This document shows, piece by piece, positions 54,615 to 63,965 of a stretch of 64,000 bases of DNA. Below the pieces are notes generated by a model. That model was given only the letters and a program-made list of their open reading frames with translations. It searched no databases and was not told the DNA's origin. Numbering within the stretch: the stretch's first letter is position 1; every line of letters starts with the position of its first letter. Made by a program: the position numbers and the translations under genes. The stretch spans positions 1 to 64,000 of the forward strand of contig CAILUT010000047.1 of assembly GCA_903837495.1 (NCBI GenBank). The letters are read 5' to 3'. The stretch comes from an uncultured Flavobacteriales bacterium. Its GTDB lineage: Bacteria; Bacteroidota; Bacteroidia; CAIKAF01.

Positions 54615-55823
54615 ATGGATAGGAACTTTGTGGCAAAGCGGGTGGAAACCATGAATGAATCAGAAACCTTGGCCATGGCCCGTAAAAGCCGTGAGCTAAA
54701 GGCTCAAGGGAAAGACATTATTAGTCTTTCGCTGGGGGAACCTGATTTTGACACGCCCGATTTTATAAAAGAAGCCGGAATTTCTGCCATTCAAGACAAC
54801 CATTCCCATTACACGCCCGTTCAAGGGTACGCCGATTTGCTGGATGCCATTGCCCTGAAGCTTAAGCGCGACCAAGGTCTCGACTACAGCCCCAAACAAA
54901 TCATCGCCTCGAACGGCGCCAAGCAAAGCATTGCAAACTTGTGCCTGGCTGTTCTAAATCCCGGCGATGAAGTTTTAGTGCCCGCACCTTATTGGGTAAG
55001 CTACCGAGAAATTATTCGCTTGGCAGGGGGCATCGCCGTAGAACTTAAAGCCGGACACGAACAAGATTTCAAGGTTTCCGCAGCCCAACTCGAACAGGCC
55101 ATTGGGCCCAAAACTAAAATGCTTATTTTCAGCTCTCCTTGCAATCCTACAGGGGCTATGATGTGCAGCTCAGAACTGTTGGAATGGACAGCCGTATTGT
55201 CAAAGCATCCGTCTATTCTTGTAGTTTCAGATGAAATTTATGAGCATATTGCCTTTGACCAACCCCACCTCAGCATCGCAACTTTTCCAGGTATGTTCCA
55301 CCGCACGGTGATCGTAAACGGAATGTCTAAGGGCTTTGCTATGACAGGTTGGCGTTTGGGCTACCTGGCAGGCCCCGTTGATGTTGTGGATGCCTGCCTG
55401 AAAATTCAGGGCCAACTAACATCGGCACCGTCCTCCATCGCTCAAAAAGCTGCCATTGCTGGCTTGTTGGCCAACCCCGCCTCCATTCAATACATGGTAG
55501 ATGCGTTTAAAATCCGCCGAGATAAAATGGCAGCAGCCGTTAAAGACATTCCCGGTTTTGTGTTGACCGTTCCCCCCGGGGCATTTTATTTGTTCCCCGA
55601 TATTTCTGAATGCCTGACCTGGAACTGGGCGGGTAAATCGGTAAAAGATGCCCAAGATTTTTGCAGCCTGATGCTCGAAGAGGCTGGAGTGGCTATGGTG
55701 CCCGGCGATGCATTCGGTGCCCCAGGTTGCGTTCGACTTTCCTATGCCGCCGATTGGTCCATTTTAGAAGACGCAGTTCAGCGAATTAAACGGGTAATTG
55801 AACACCATTATGCCCTTGGCTAA
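54615..55823 (+). CDS. Aspartate-type aminotransferase (class I/II, PLP)
   Basis: A 402-residue PLP-dependent aminotransferase of subgroup I. Landmarks: SLSLGEPDFDTPDFI near the N-terminus, ASNGAKQSIANLCLAVLNPGDEVLVPAPYWVSY, FSSPCNPTGA, VSDEIYEHI and the Schiff-base lysine in NGMSKGFAMTGWRLGY. It transfers an amino group between aspartate and 2-oxoglutarate or a related pair; prephenate or other specificity is possible. The downstream TrkH gene begins inside its 3' end. Confidence 0.88.
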   Translation: MDRNFVAKRVETMNESETLAMARKSRELKAQGKDIISLSLGEPDFDTPDFIKEAGISAIQDNHSHYTPVQGYADLLDAIALKLKRDQGLDYSPKQIIASNGAKQSIANLCLAVLNPGDEVLVPAPYWVSYREIIRLAGGIAVELKAGHEQDFKVSAAQLEQAIGPKTKMLIFSSPCNPTGAMMCSSELLEWTAVLSKHPSILVVSDEIYEHIAFDQPHLSIATFPGMFHRTVIVNGMSKGFAMTGWRLGYLAGPVDVVDACLKIQGQLTSAPSSIAQKAAIAGLLANPASIQYMVDAFKIRRDKMAAAVKDIPGFVLTVPPGAFYLFPDISECLTWNWAGKSVKDAQDFCSLMLEEAGVAMVPGDAFGAPGCVRLSYAADWSILEDAVQRIKRVIEHHYALG

Positions 55824-57654
55824 GTTAATTCGCTCCATCCGCGAACGCATCAATGTTCGCATTTACTCCTCAAAAGGCAAAGCAACCGCTGTTCTTCGCT
55901 TTCTTCGGGTTACGGTCGCCTTTGCTATGGCTGCCATGCTAATTTGGGTGCACGGTTTCCCTCAAACCCTAATCGATTTGCCTTCTTATCAGTACTGGAT
56001 TCGAGCAGCCCTCTTGTTTTTTGTTGTTAGCTTTTTGGTTCGGTGGTTTTTTGACTTCGAACCTTCAAAATACCTTAAATCAAACGCGTTCGAAGCAGGA
56101 ATTCTAAGCGTAATTTTAATAGATGTTTTTTTGCGGGCCAGCTTGGGTATGCCAATGGTCGCATTCCTGTTGCCCGATTTGTCGCCAATCGATATCGCAC
56201 ATTGGAGGTTTGCTATAAGTCAATTTTTGCTCTTTCTGATAATCTTGGTCGAATTGGGCAGGCTCTCTCAACGCTTAGGTCAATTGAAAATCAATCCCTC
56301 TCATTTATTTATATCGAGTTTTATCTTGTTGATGGGCATCGGAACCCTGTTTCTGATGCTGCCCAACATGACCACCGGTCCAGGTTCCATGCCTTTTATG
56401 GACGCCCTTTTTACTTCGGTAAGCGCATCCTGCGTTACAGGTCTTATCGTTGTCGATACCGCCACCTATTTCACATGGAAAGGCCAACTGGTTATTCTGG
56501 TTTTGATTCAACTTGGAGGACTCAACATCATTTCGTTTGCTAGTTTTTTTGGAGCTTTCTTAAAAGGCGGAATCGGATTGAAGCACAACCTCATGATTCG
56601 AGATGTGATGAGTTTTGATACCCTGAGCGATTCCCGAAGCCTGATTAAACGCATCTTTCTGTTCACCTTTCTGCTGGAAGCCGCAGGTGCCCTGTATATT
56701 TATATGACCTGGGACAGTTCTGTGGTGTTTTCAAGTACCGGTTCTCGGATTTTCCATTCTGTTTTCCATTCTGTTTCGGCCTTTAACAATGCCGGATTTA
56801 GCACCTTTACCAACGGCCTGTTTGAGCAGGGTGTACGCAACAGCTATGTGATGCATTTTGGTATTGCAGGACTCATTTTTTTTGGTGGAATTGGCGTTAC
56901 AGTGCTCAACGATTTGTTTGCTCCTGAGGCCCTGCGCATGCGCATGCGTACCCCCTGGCGCCGCCTCGAAACCAGTACCCGCCTTTCTTTGTACACTTCT
57001 TTAATTTTATTGGGTGTTGGTGCCATCGGTTTTGCTGCCCTTGAATCTTTTAATCCAGCCCAACATTCCGAAGGGGGATTTCTTCAAATGAATTGGTTTG
57101 AACAAACCATTGCTTCTATCTTTCAAAGCATGAGCACCCGCACCGCCGGATTCAACAGCATTGATGTTTCCATTCTTGGCGTTCCAACCTTGCTGATGTT
57201 TATGGTTTTGATGTTTATCGGAGCATCCAGTGGAGGTACCGGTGGCGGCATTAAAACCAGTACGTTTGCCGTTGTTTTTTTATCGGCCCTGGCTACCATT
57301 CGCGGAAAAAAATACGTTCAAATTTACCGCAGAACCATTGGCTATGATTTGGTGAACAAAGCATCTTCCATTTTTTTGTTTTCCGTTTCAGTCATTTTCG
57401 TCGGCGTGTTCGCCCTTAGCATACTTGAACCCCATGTCCCTTTTGTGCAGTTGCTGTTTGAGCAAATTTCTGCGGTTGCCACCGTTGGGCTAAGTACTGG
57501 AATTACGGGTGACCTGAGCTCGGGCAGCCGCATTGTAATTATCTTAAGCATGTTTATTGGCAGGGTAGGGGTGCTCACCGTTGCCGTAGCTGTAAGCCGA
57601 AGGGTCGATACGAACAACTACAAATACCGAGAAGCGCACATTATGCTGGGCTAA
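55810..57654 (+). CDS. TrkH/KtrB-type potassium uptake channel subunit
   Basis: A 614-residue membrane protein with four pore repeats. The selectivity-filter loops read SASCVTGLIV, SAFNNAGFST, STRTAGFNSID and SAVATVGLSTG, each with the conserved glycine. An N-terminal extension of about 120 residues has four membrane spans before the first pore unit. It imports K+ driven by ions and needs a TrkA/KtrA-type gating ring, which is not adjacent. ATG 55810 is preferred over a TTG at 55798. The gene overlaps the aminotransferase end by 14 nt. Confidence 0.9.
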   Translation: MPLAKLIRSIRERINVRIYSSKGKATAVLRFLRVTVAFAMAAMLIWVHGFPQTLIDLPSYQYWIRAALLFFVVSFLVRWFFDFEPSKYLKSNAFEAGILSVILIDVFLRASLGMPMVAFLLPDLSPIDIAHWRFAISQFLLFLIILVELGRLSQRLGQLKINPSHLFISSFILLMGIGTLFLMLPNMTTGPGSMPFMDALFTSVSASCVTGLIVVDTATYFTWKGQLVILVLIQLGGLNIISFASFFGAFLKGGIGLKHNLMIRDVMSFDTLSDSRSLIKRIFLFTFLLEAAGALYIYMTWDSSVVFSSTGSRIFHSVFHSVSAFNNAGFSTFTNGLFEQGVRNSYVMHFGIAGLIFFGGIGVTVLNDLFAPEALRMRMRTPWRRLETSTRLSLYTSLILLGVGAIGFAALESFNPAQHSEGGFLQMNWFEQTIASIFQSMSTRTAGFNSIDVSILGVPTLLMFMVLMFIGASSGGTGGGIKTSTFAVVFLSALATIRGKKYVQIYRRTIGYDLVNKASSIFLFSVSVIFVGVFALSILEPHVPFVQLLFEQISAVATVGLSTGITGDLSSGSRIVIILSMFIGRVGVLTVAVAVSRRVDTNNYKYREAHIMLG

Positions 57655-57688
57655 TTCCAGTTCATCCGTTCAATCTACCATTATTGCC

Positions 57689-57696
57689 TACCTTTG
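57689..57696 (+). promoter_or_regulatory. -7 promoter element for ubiE/menG
   Basis: TACCTTTG is a full match to TAnnTTTG, 17 bp before the ATG at 57713, in the 58-bp gap after the TrkH gene. Confidence 0.6.
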
Positions 57697-57712
57697 CAAG
57701 CAAAAGCAAGGC

Positions 57713-58432
57713 ATGAGCGTTACGCCATATACCTCAAGTAAGAGCAAAAAGGAACAGGTAACTCAGATGTTCGATTCCATTTCAGGGAAGTACGATCTGC
57801 TGAACCGCACCCTGAGCATGGGAATAGACCGCATTTGGAGGGCTAGAGTCGTTCGCGAAATACAGCGTCAAAGTCCCGAATCCCTGCTTGATGTAGCAAC
57901 CGGTACCGGCGATTTGATTCTGGCCGCCGCCCCGGCAGTTCAAAAAAGTTTGGTAGGCTTGGATATTTCGCCCGGCATGTTGGAATTAGGAAAACAAAAG
58001 GTCGAAAAAAGCGCTTTTCATAGCCGCATTCAAATGCAGGTTGGTGATGCCGAAAACCTACCCTTTAACGAAGGCTCTTTTCAAGCCATTACTTGCGCCT
58101 TTGGAGTGCGTAATTTTGAAAACCTACAGGCTGGACTGTCTGAATTTTACCGTACGCTAAGCCCGAATGGAAAAACCTATGTTTTGGAGTTTAGCCGCCC
58201 CACTCAGGGGGTATTGGCCGCCCTTTTTCTTTTCTATTTTCGCCATATATTGCCTAAAATAGGACGATTGGTTAGCAAAGACCCGACAGCTTATACGTAT
58301 TTGCCCCAAAGTGTCGCCGCTTTTCCCGACGGAGAAGATTTTTTGAATGAACTGCGGCAGGTTGGCTTTAAAAATGTCCGACAACACCGCATGACTTTGG
58401 GCGTAGCTACCCTGTATATTGCCGAAAAATAA
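57713..58432 (+). CDS. ubiE: Demethylmenaquinone methyltransferase
   Basis: A 239-residue SAM-dependent methyltransferase. It has the UbiE/MenG signatures YDLLNRTLSMGIDRIWR, LLDVATGTGDLILAA, NLPFNEGSFQAITCAFGVRNFENL, and the C-terminal YTYLPQSVAAFPDGEDF. It carries out the last C-methylation of menaquinone, consistent with the b558 succinate dehydrogenase in this window. It is followed by porT with a 14-nt track overlap, a gene order I recall as conserved in Bacteroidota. Confidence 0.95.
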   Translation: MSVTPYTSSKSKKEQVTQMFDSISGKYDLLNRTLSMGIDRIWRARVVREIQRQSPESLLDVATGTGDLILAAAPAVQKSLVGLDISPGMLELGKQKVEKSAFHSRIQMQVGDAENLPFNEGSFQAITCAFGVRNFENLQAGLSEFYRTLSPNGKTYVLEFSRPTQGVLAALFLFYFRHILPKIGRLVSKDPTAYTYLPQSVAAFPDGEDFLNELRQVGFKNVRQHRMTLGVATLYIAEK

Positions 58433-58463
58433 TTCAGCCTTGAGGCCGTTTCCCTTCCATATT

Positions 58464-59180
58464 ATGGTTCAAAGAGGCTTTTTTATGCTCATGGTATTGC
58501 TGCTTGCAGGTCAAGCTCAGGCACAACAACGCCGACGAAGCCAGAAAGCCGTGAAAACAGAAAATATGCCCAAATACGACCGCCGGAAATTTCATTTTGG
58601 CATTAATTTAGGTATCTCGCATGCAGGCTTGGCCATTAGGCCAAGAGGCGATTTGCGGGAGCTGCTTCCCGATACCGTTTATGGGGTACGTTCGGTTTGG
58701 CAGCCTGGTTTCTCGATGGGTATAGAATCCAACATGCGTCTTACCGAGCTTTTAGATCTGAGGTTTACGCCTACCTTGACTCTAGCAAGTCGGTATCTTG
58801 AATTTGACCGACCCAGCGGCATCGATGTGTTCCAGTTTGAATCTACCCTCGCTGAATTCCCCGTTTATATAAAATTCAAGTCGGTGCGGCTTACCAATTT
58901 CAGAATGTATTTAATTGGTGGATTTAAATACACCTTCGATATGGCTAGCAAGGTTGGTGCCGAAGACGGTGCCTCCTATCCCATAAAATTAAGGCCCCAC
59001 GATTTGATTACCGAGGCAGGCATTGGCATGGACTTTTATACGCCCTTTTTTAAGTTTTCACCTCAATTAAAAGTGTCTTGGGGTTTGTTGGATTTGAATT
59101 ACCCAGAATCTAATTTTTACAACCAAAGCATTGATGCCATGCGCACCCGCGCGGTGTACATTAGCTTTTTGTTCGAGTAA
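58464..59180 (+). CDS. porT: PorT-like type IX secretion component
   Basis: This 238-residue outer-membrane-type beta-barrel protein starts at ATG 58464 (MVQRGFFMLMVLLLAGQAQA), which places the signal peptide correctly; the track ORF starts at 58419. Matches include KFHFGINLGISHAGLAI and SNMRLTELLDLRFTPTLTLASRYLEF, with alternating barrel strands to VYISFLFE at the C-terminus. PorT is needed for type IX secretion in Porphyromonas and gliding relatives, and its location after ubiE agrees with known gene order. The sorting-domain proteins in this window would be its clients. Confidence 0.85.
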   Translation: MVQRGFFMLMVLLLAGQAQAQQRRRSQKAVKTENMPKYDRRKFHFGINLGISHAGLAIRPRGDLRELLPDTVYGVRSVWQPGFSMGIESNMRLTELLDLRFTPTLTLASRYLEFDRPSGIDVFQFESTLAEFPVYIKFKSVRLTNFRMYLIGGFKYTFDMASKVGAEDGASYPIKLRPHDLITEAGIGMDFYTPFFKFSPQLKVSWGLLDLNYPESNFYNQSIDAMRTRAVYISFLFE

Positions 59181-60721
59181 TGAGCCTTCGGAATCTAGAA
59201 TGGATTTGTTCGCCCGACCGCATGGAGCATGCCGCCTTGCGTCGGGATTTGGAGCGCGAACTGGGGCATGCCGATTTTGATTATCGGGTGCTGCACCAAA
59301 CCTTAGATGCCCGGCATGGCCGAGTGCGGTATCGCCTTCAAATTCAACTCTCGGAACGCGAAAGGCTGCCCCCAGCTGAACGGCAACAGCCCCAACACAA
59401 ATTGGTGCGGGAATGCCCAGAGGTGGCTGTAATCGGAGCAGGGCCTGCCGGTTATTTTGCAGCCCTACGCTTAATTGAACTGGGCTTTAAACCCATTGTT
59501 TTAGAACGGGGAACCGACGTGCGTGCCCGCCGCCGCGACCTGGTTGATATTACCCGGCATGGGCGGGTTAATCCCGAATCCAATTATTGCTTTGGTGAAG
59601 GGGGAGCCGGAACCTATTCCGATGGCAAATTGTACACCCGCAGCAGCAAACGTGGCAGCGTTAACCGGATTTTAGACTGGCTTATTTATTTCGGAGCACC
59701 AGAATCCATCGCCATCGACAGCCGACCCCACATTGGAACCAATAAGCTGCCCAGCATCATTGCAGATATTCGAGCTTTTATTTTGGATTGCGGCGGAGAA
59801 GTACGCTTTAACAGCCAAGTAACCGACATCCGCGTTGAAGCCGGTAATATGAAAGGTCTTCAACTGAATTATACCGATTCCCTTTCGATTTCAAAGGTGA
59901 TTTTAGCTACCGGGCATTCGGCCTCAGATGTGTTCCGCTTGCTGGTTCAAAGCGGGTTGACTCTTGAATCCAAGCCTTTTGCATTGGGCCTTCGGGTAGA
60001 ACATCCACAAAGCTACATTGACCAACTTCAATACCACGGTTGCCAACTTCAGTATGCCTTGCCCCCCGCCAGCTATCAATTGGTGAGTCAGGTGAAAGGC
60101 CGAGGGGTGTACAGCTTTTGCATGTGCCCCGGGGGAATTATAGCGCCCTGTTCCACCCAACAAGATTTGGTGGTTACCAACGGCTGGTCGCCCAGCAAAC
60201 GCAACAACCCCTTTGCCAATTCGGGCATGGTAACCGAAATTCAGCTGGCGGATGTTGCTCAAACCGATCCGGACGGACTGCACACCTTGGCCTTTCAAAC
60301 TCAGGTTGAACGCCAAGCAGCCCAAGCAGGAGGCGGAAATCAGGTGGCACCGGCGCAACGCCTGCAGGATTTTATAGACCGGAAAACCAGCCAGGGAGAA
60401 TTGATTACTTCCTACCGTCCGGGCGTTCAGTCCGTCGATTTGAATGAGGCCTTGCCTCGATTTGTGGCCGAACGGCTTAGATTGGGATTTCAAGATTTTC
60501 ACCGAAAAATGAAGGGCTTTTTGCATCCCGATGCCGTTTTGGTAGGAGTAGAAAGCCGCACCTCCAGCCCCGTTCGAATTCCCCGCGACCCCATTACCTT
60601 GCAACACCCAGAAGCGCTGGGTCTGTTTCCCTGTGGAGAAGGCGGAGGTTATGCCGGCGGAATTGTTTCCGCAGCCATTGATGGGATTCGCTGCGCAGAA
60701 GCCCTGGCCCTTGGCAGGTAA
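59180..60721 (+). CDS. FAD-dependent dehydrogenase (COG2509-like)
   Basis: A 513-residue flavoprotein. An N-terminal domain of about 90 residues (IQLSERERLPPAERQ) precedes the FAD site PEVAVIGAGPAGYFAALRLIELG. This is followed by GRVNPESNYCFGEGGAGTYSDGKLYTRS and a C-terminal ALGLFPCGEGGGYAGGIVSAAIDG. The gene is joined to porT by a TAATG overlap. Substrate and role are unknown; an oxidation reaction linked to quinone or sugar metabolism would be a guess. Confidence 0.82.
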   Translation: MSLRNLEWICSPDRMEHAALRRDLERELGHADFDYRVLHQTLDARHGRVRYRLQIQLSERERLPPAERQQPQHKLVRECPEVAVIGAGPAGYFAALRLIELGFKPIVLERGTDVRARRRDLVDITRHGRVNPESNYCFGEGGAGTYSDGKLYTRSSKRGSVNRILDWLIYFGAPESIAIDSRPHIGTNKLPSIIADIRAFILDCGGEVRFNSQVTDIRVEAGNMKGLQLNYTDSLSISKVILATGHSASDVFRLLVQSGLTLESKPFALGLRVEHPQSYIDQLQYHGCQLQYALPPASYQLVSQVKGRGVYSFCMCPGGIIAPCSTQQDLVVTNGWSPSKRNNPFANSGMVTEIQLADVAQTDPDGLHTLAFQTQVERQAAQAGGGNQVAPAQRLQDFIDRKTSQGELITSYRPGVQSVDLNEALPRFVAERLRLGFQDFHRKMKGFLHPDAVLVGVESRTSSPVRIPRDPITLQHPEALGLFPCGEGGGYAGGIVSAAIDGIRCAEALALGR

Positions 60722-60821
60722 AACGCCGCTTGTTTGGCTCATTCATTTCGATTTTCCATGCGTTTATCCATTTGTGGAATCGGACCACTTAGATTTGCTT
60801 AATTTTGAACAGTACATATTT

Positions 60822-61007
60822 ATGCCAGCCATACGCCAACTTTTTCTGTTCATTGCCAACCTGTTGGGGTTGTTTGTGTGTGCTCAACCCTTTCACCTTA
60901 GCCACCTTGATGTGGAACAAGGTCTTCCTGCTCCCAGCATTCGAGCCATACGGCAAGACCGAATGAGGATTCAAACGCAATTATTGACATTATACATGAC
61001 CACTTAA
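60822..61007 (+). pseudogene. Truncated start of a two-component regulator-type sensor
   Basis: From ATG 60822 the reading frame gives a signal peptide (LFLFIANLLGLFVCAQPF) followed by HLSHLDVEQGLPAPSIRAIRQDRM, the typical beginning of hybrid or propeller sensors (the Reg_prop region normally continues with a WIGT-type blade). After about residue 47 the sequence degenerates into unrelated residues and stops. This is the 5' end of a sensor gene of about 1000 residues that has lost its body. A perfect terminator hairpin follows. Confidence 0.6.
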
Positions 61008-61045
61008 ACGAGTAGGGATTGGAGTTTGGTTATTTATGTAATTTT

Positions 61046-61076
61046 GAAAGGAGGCTTTGGCCTCCTTTCTTTTTTT
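61046..61076 (+). terminator. Strong rho-independent terminator
   Basis: GAAAGGAGGC (61046-61055), loop TTTG, GCCTCCTTTC (61060-61069) is a perfect 10-bp stem followed by a run of seven T. It lies after the truncated sensor and probably was its terminator or that of the deleted gene. Confidence 0.88.
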
Positions 61077-61129
61077 AGGGCCTCTGCAAATTTAATTGAG
61101 TTGCTTTAGGTATTGTAAATCAGTGCATG

Positions 61130-61276
61130 CAACGAGAGCGCCCCGGATGGCAGCGGCAGGCGGAGCAGACCGGCCGGCAGCTGGCCCAAGGCCGCGGAGG
61201 CGACCTTGGGAGCCCACGCAGGCCCAGGGCCAGCCCGGCTGGGCAAGCCGACTACAGCGGACAGCCGGAAATGGCG
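61130..61276 (-). repeat. GC-rich structured intergenic repeat, copy 6
   Basis: Read on the minus strand, the core is GTGGGCTCCCAAGGTCGCC, within arms GGCTGGCCCTGGGCC and GGCCTTGGGCCAGC. It is similar to copy 1 in its AAGGTCGCC half and shares a CCATCCGGGGCGC-type end with copy 4. It fills most of the 61077-61352 gap between the terminator and the DUF5522 gene. Confidence 0.8.
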
Positions 61277-61352
61277 CCCAAATTCCCCTTTTCTCGTGCT
61301 TGCTGAATTGAATTTCAGGGAATACTTGCGGAGCAATCAGTACCTTTGAGCC

Positions 61353-61547
61353 ATGTGCAGTTCTTCGCCCAACGAATGGGGCAAAACCCCGCTGGAACCC
61401 GGTGATTTTTACAAAAGCCCGGAAGGGTATTTGGTCTTTACCGAACAATACCACCTGAAACGCGGTTATTGTTGCAAAAGCGGCTGCAAACATTGCCCCT
61501 ACGGATTCAATGTGAAAACAGGAAAAATCAAAAAATCTGAGCCATGA
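61353..61547 (+). CDS. DUF5522 small cysteine-rich protein
   Basis: A 64-residue protein with [15 protein letters not shown], the five-cysteine segment of the DUF5522 family, suggesting metal or iron-sulfur binding. Function is unknown. Its stop overlaps the urocanate hydratase start by four bases (ATGA), so it is cotranslated with hutU. Confidence 0.8.
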   Translation: MCSSSPNEWGKTPLEPGDFYKSPEGYLVFTEQYHLKRGYCCKSGCKHCPYGFNVKTGKIKKSEP

Positions 61548-63226
61548 ACCCTACCGATGCCCAGCAAAAATTAGATATGGCCTTGTGGCCTACTCCCACC
61601 GGAACTACCCTGAGCTGCAAGGGTTGGGTGCAAGAAGCGGCCTTGCGCATGCTGCTGAACAACCTGAATCCAGACGTAGCCGAGCGCCCCGAAGATTTGA
61701 TTGTGTACGGCGGCCGAGGCAAAGCCGCTCGAAATGTGGAGGCCTTTTACGCTATTGTGAAGTCCCTGAAAGAGTTGGGCGATACAGAAACCCTGCTGAT
61801 TCAAAGCGGCAAGCCCATTGGAATTTTGCCAACCCATGCCGATGCGCCCCGTGTTTTGATTTCGAACTCGATGCTGGTGCCCAACTGGGCCAACTGGAAG
61901 CATTTTGATGAACTGGAGAAAAAAGGCCTGATGATGTATGGGCAAATGACCGCAGGAAGTTGGATTTACATCGGCTCGCAAGGCATTGTTCAAGGCACCT
62001 ACGAAACCTATGCCGAGTGCGCTCGGCAGCATTTTGGGGGTTCGTTAAAAGGCACATTGAATGTAACCGCCGGTTTGGGGGGCATGGGCGGAGCTCAACC
62101 CCTAGCCATTACCATGAACGAAGGGGTGTGCCTGGCTGCCGAAATGGAAGAGTGGAGAATCGATAAACGCTTGGAAACCCGCTACCTAGATGAGAAATAT
62201 TTGGACGTGGACCAAGCCATTGATCGAGCGCTGGAATGCAAGCGGCAAGGTTTGGCCCTAAGCATTGGAGTGCTGTGCAATGCCATAGAATTGCTGCAAC
62301 GCCTGGTGGACCGAAACATTGTGCCCGATACCCTGACCGACCAGACCTCGGCCCACGATCCATTGGTGGGATATTTTCCAGAGGACATGAGTACCTCCGA
62401 GGCCAATGCACTAAGGGAACTGAATCCGGACGCCTATGTAGAAAAGAGTTTGGACAGCATAGCCCACCATGTACAGTTGATGTTGGAGTTGCAAGCCAGG
62501 GGCAGTGTAACCTTTGATTATGGAAACAATTTGCGGGGTCAGGCCTATGACCGCAGGGGCGTAAAAAATGCCTTTGCTTTCCCAGGTTTTGTACCAGCCT
62601 TTATTCGGCCCTTGTTTTGCGAGGGGAAAGGTCCTTTCCGTTTTGTAGCCTTGAGCGGCGATCCGGCCGATATTCATGCGTTGGACCAAGCCTTGTTGCG
62701 GTTGTTCCCCGAGAATGCCTCTTTGCACCGGTGGCTGCAGATGGCCAAAGAACGCATCGCTTTTCAGGGATTGCCCGCCCGCATTTGTTGGTTGGGGCAG
62801 GGAGAACGGCAGCGTGCGGGCTTGGAATTCAACCGAATGGTACGGGAAGGATTGGTTTCGGCGCCCATTGTGATTGGCCGGGACCATTTGGATACAGGTT
62901 CGGTGGCCTCGCCCAACCGCGAAACCGAAGGCATGCTGGACGGTTCAGATGCCGTGGCCGATTGGCCGATATTGAATGCCTTGGTGAATACCGCCGGCGG
63001 GGCATCTTGGGTGAGTTTGCATCACGGGGGTGGAGTAGGAATGGGTTATTCCATTCATTCGGGCATGGTGATTGTGGCCGATGGAACCGAAGCGGCCGAA
63101 GCACGATTAAAGCGGGTGTTGCACAACGATCCGGGAATGGGGGTGATTCGGCATGCAGATGCCGGTTATGTTTTGGCCCAAGAAACGGCAGAAAAACACG
63201 GATTAACCTTGAACCAACGAATCTAA
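61544..63226 (+). CDS. hutU: Urocanate hydratase
   Basis: A 560-residue NAD+-containing enzyme converting urocanate to 4-imidazolone-5-propanoate, the second step of histidine degradation. Markers: [54 protein letters not shown] (NAD+ site), [12 protein letters not shown], and near the C-terminus [27 protein letters not shown]. Length is normal. The other hut genes (hutH, hutI, hutG) are absent from this window. Confidence 0.94.
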   Translation: MNPTDAQQKLDMALWPTPTGTTLSCKGWVQEAALRMLLNNLNPDVAERPEDLIVYGGRGKAARNVEAFYAIVKSLKELGDTETLLIQSGKPIGILPTHADAPRVLISNSMLVPNWANWKHFDELEKKGLMMYGQMTAGSWIYIGSQGIVQGTYETYAECARQHFGGSLKGTLNVTAGLGGMGGAQPLAITMNEGVCLAAEMEEWRIDKRLETRYLDEKYLDVDQAIDRALECKRQGLALSIGVLCNAIELLQRLVDRNIVPDTLTDQTSAHDPLVGYFPEDMSTSEANALRELNPDAYVEKSLDSIAHHVQLMLELQARGSVTFDYGNNLRGQAYDRRGVKNAFAFPGFVPAFIRPLFCEGKGPFRFVALSGDPADIHALDQALLRLFPENASLHRWLQMAKERIAFQGLPARICWLGQGERQRAGLEFNRMVREGLVSAPIVIGRDHLDTGSVASPNRETEGMLDGSDAVADWPILNALVNTAGGASWVSLHHGGGVGMGYSIHSGMVIVADGTEAAEARLKRVLHNDPGMGVIRHADAGYVLAQETAEKHGLTLNQRI

Positions 63227-63227
63227 G

Positions 63228-63917
63228 GTGCAAGAGTTGTTTCTGGTTACGGGAGCCACGCGAGGAATAGGCCTAGAAATTCGGAAGGCCTTACTGGCTC
63301 AAAACAAGGCGGTATTGAGCTTGTCGCGTTCGGCCGAGACAGGCATGCAGGCTTTTGGGGAATTGGATTTTCGAATGGGTTTTGACTTGACTTCGACGGC
63401 TGACAATCCCGGGCGGGTTTTGGAATGGTTGCAGGGAAAAAACTTTTCTATTAAAGGGCTGGTGAACAATGCAGGTTTGTTGCTGAACCGACCGGCAGAT
63501 CAGATTTCTGTGGAAGAGATGCAGCAAATGTGGTTGGTAAATGTGCTGGGTGCCATGCGTTTGACCCAGGGGATACTGCCTTTTTTGGCTGCCGGATCGC
63601 ATGTGCTGAACATTGGCAGCATGGGCGGATTTCAGGGCAGTCGAAAATATCAGGGTTTGTCGGGGTACAGTGCAAGCAAAGCGGCTCTGGCCAATTTGAC
63701 GGAATGTTGGGCAGAAGAATGGGCTGAGCGGGGTGTTCGGGTGAATTGCTTGGCCTTGGGAGCAGTGGGGACCGATATGCTATCGACCGCGTTTCCCGGT
63801 TATACAGCCCCCCTTAGTTCGACAGAAATGGGTGGGTACATTGCCCGCTTTTTGTTGGAGGGGCATCGGTTTTACAATGGGCAAATATTGCCGGTAACCT
63901 TGTACAATCCAGATTGA
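63228..63917 (+). CDS. Short-chain dehydrogenase/reductase
   Basis: A 229-residue SDR starting with GTG. It has the cofactor site LVTGATRGIGLEIRKALL, VNNAGLL and the catalytic YSASKAALANLTE with Ser/Tyr/Lys arrangement (INIGSMGG-type Ser upstream). It lies one base after hutU and is presumably cotranscribed. The substrate is unknown. The C-terminal region is short, as in 3-oxoacyl-ACP reductase-like members. Confidence 0.82.
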   Translation: MQELFLVTGATRGIGLEIRKALLAQNKAVLSLSRSAETGMQAFGELDFRMGFDLTSTADNPGRVLEWLQGKNFSIKGLVNNAGLLLNRPADQISVEEMQQMWLVNVLGAMRLTQGILPFLAAGSHVLNIGSMGGFQGSRKYQGLSGYSASKAALANLTECWAEEWAERGVRVNCLALGAVGTDMLSTAFPGYTAPLSSTEMGGYIARFLLEGHRFYNGQILPVTLYNPD

Positions 63918-63965
63918 AACGGGGCAAAGACGGGTGCTTTTATTTATCTTGCTGAAAAATCCGTT

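Noticed and set aside
59924-60742. 272-residue antisense ORF under the FAD dehydrogenase gene
   Set aside because: Reverse-frame shadow of a well-supported gene with clear FAD motifs on the plus strand.
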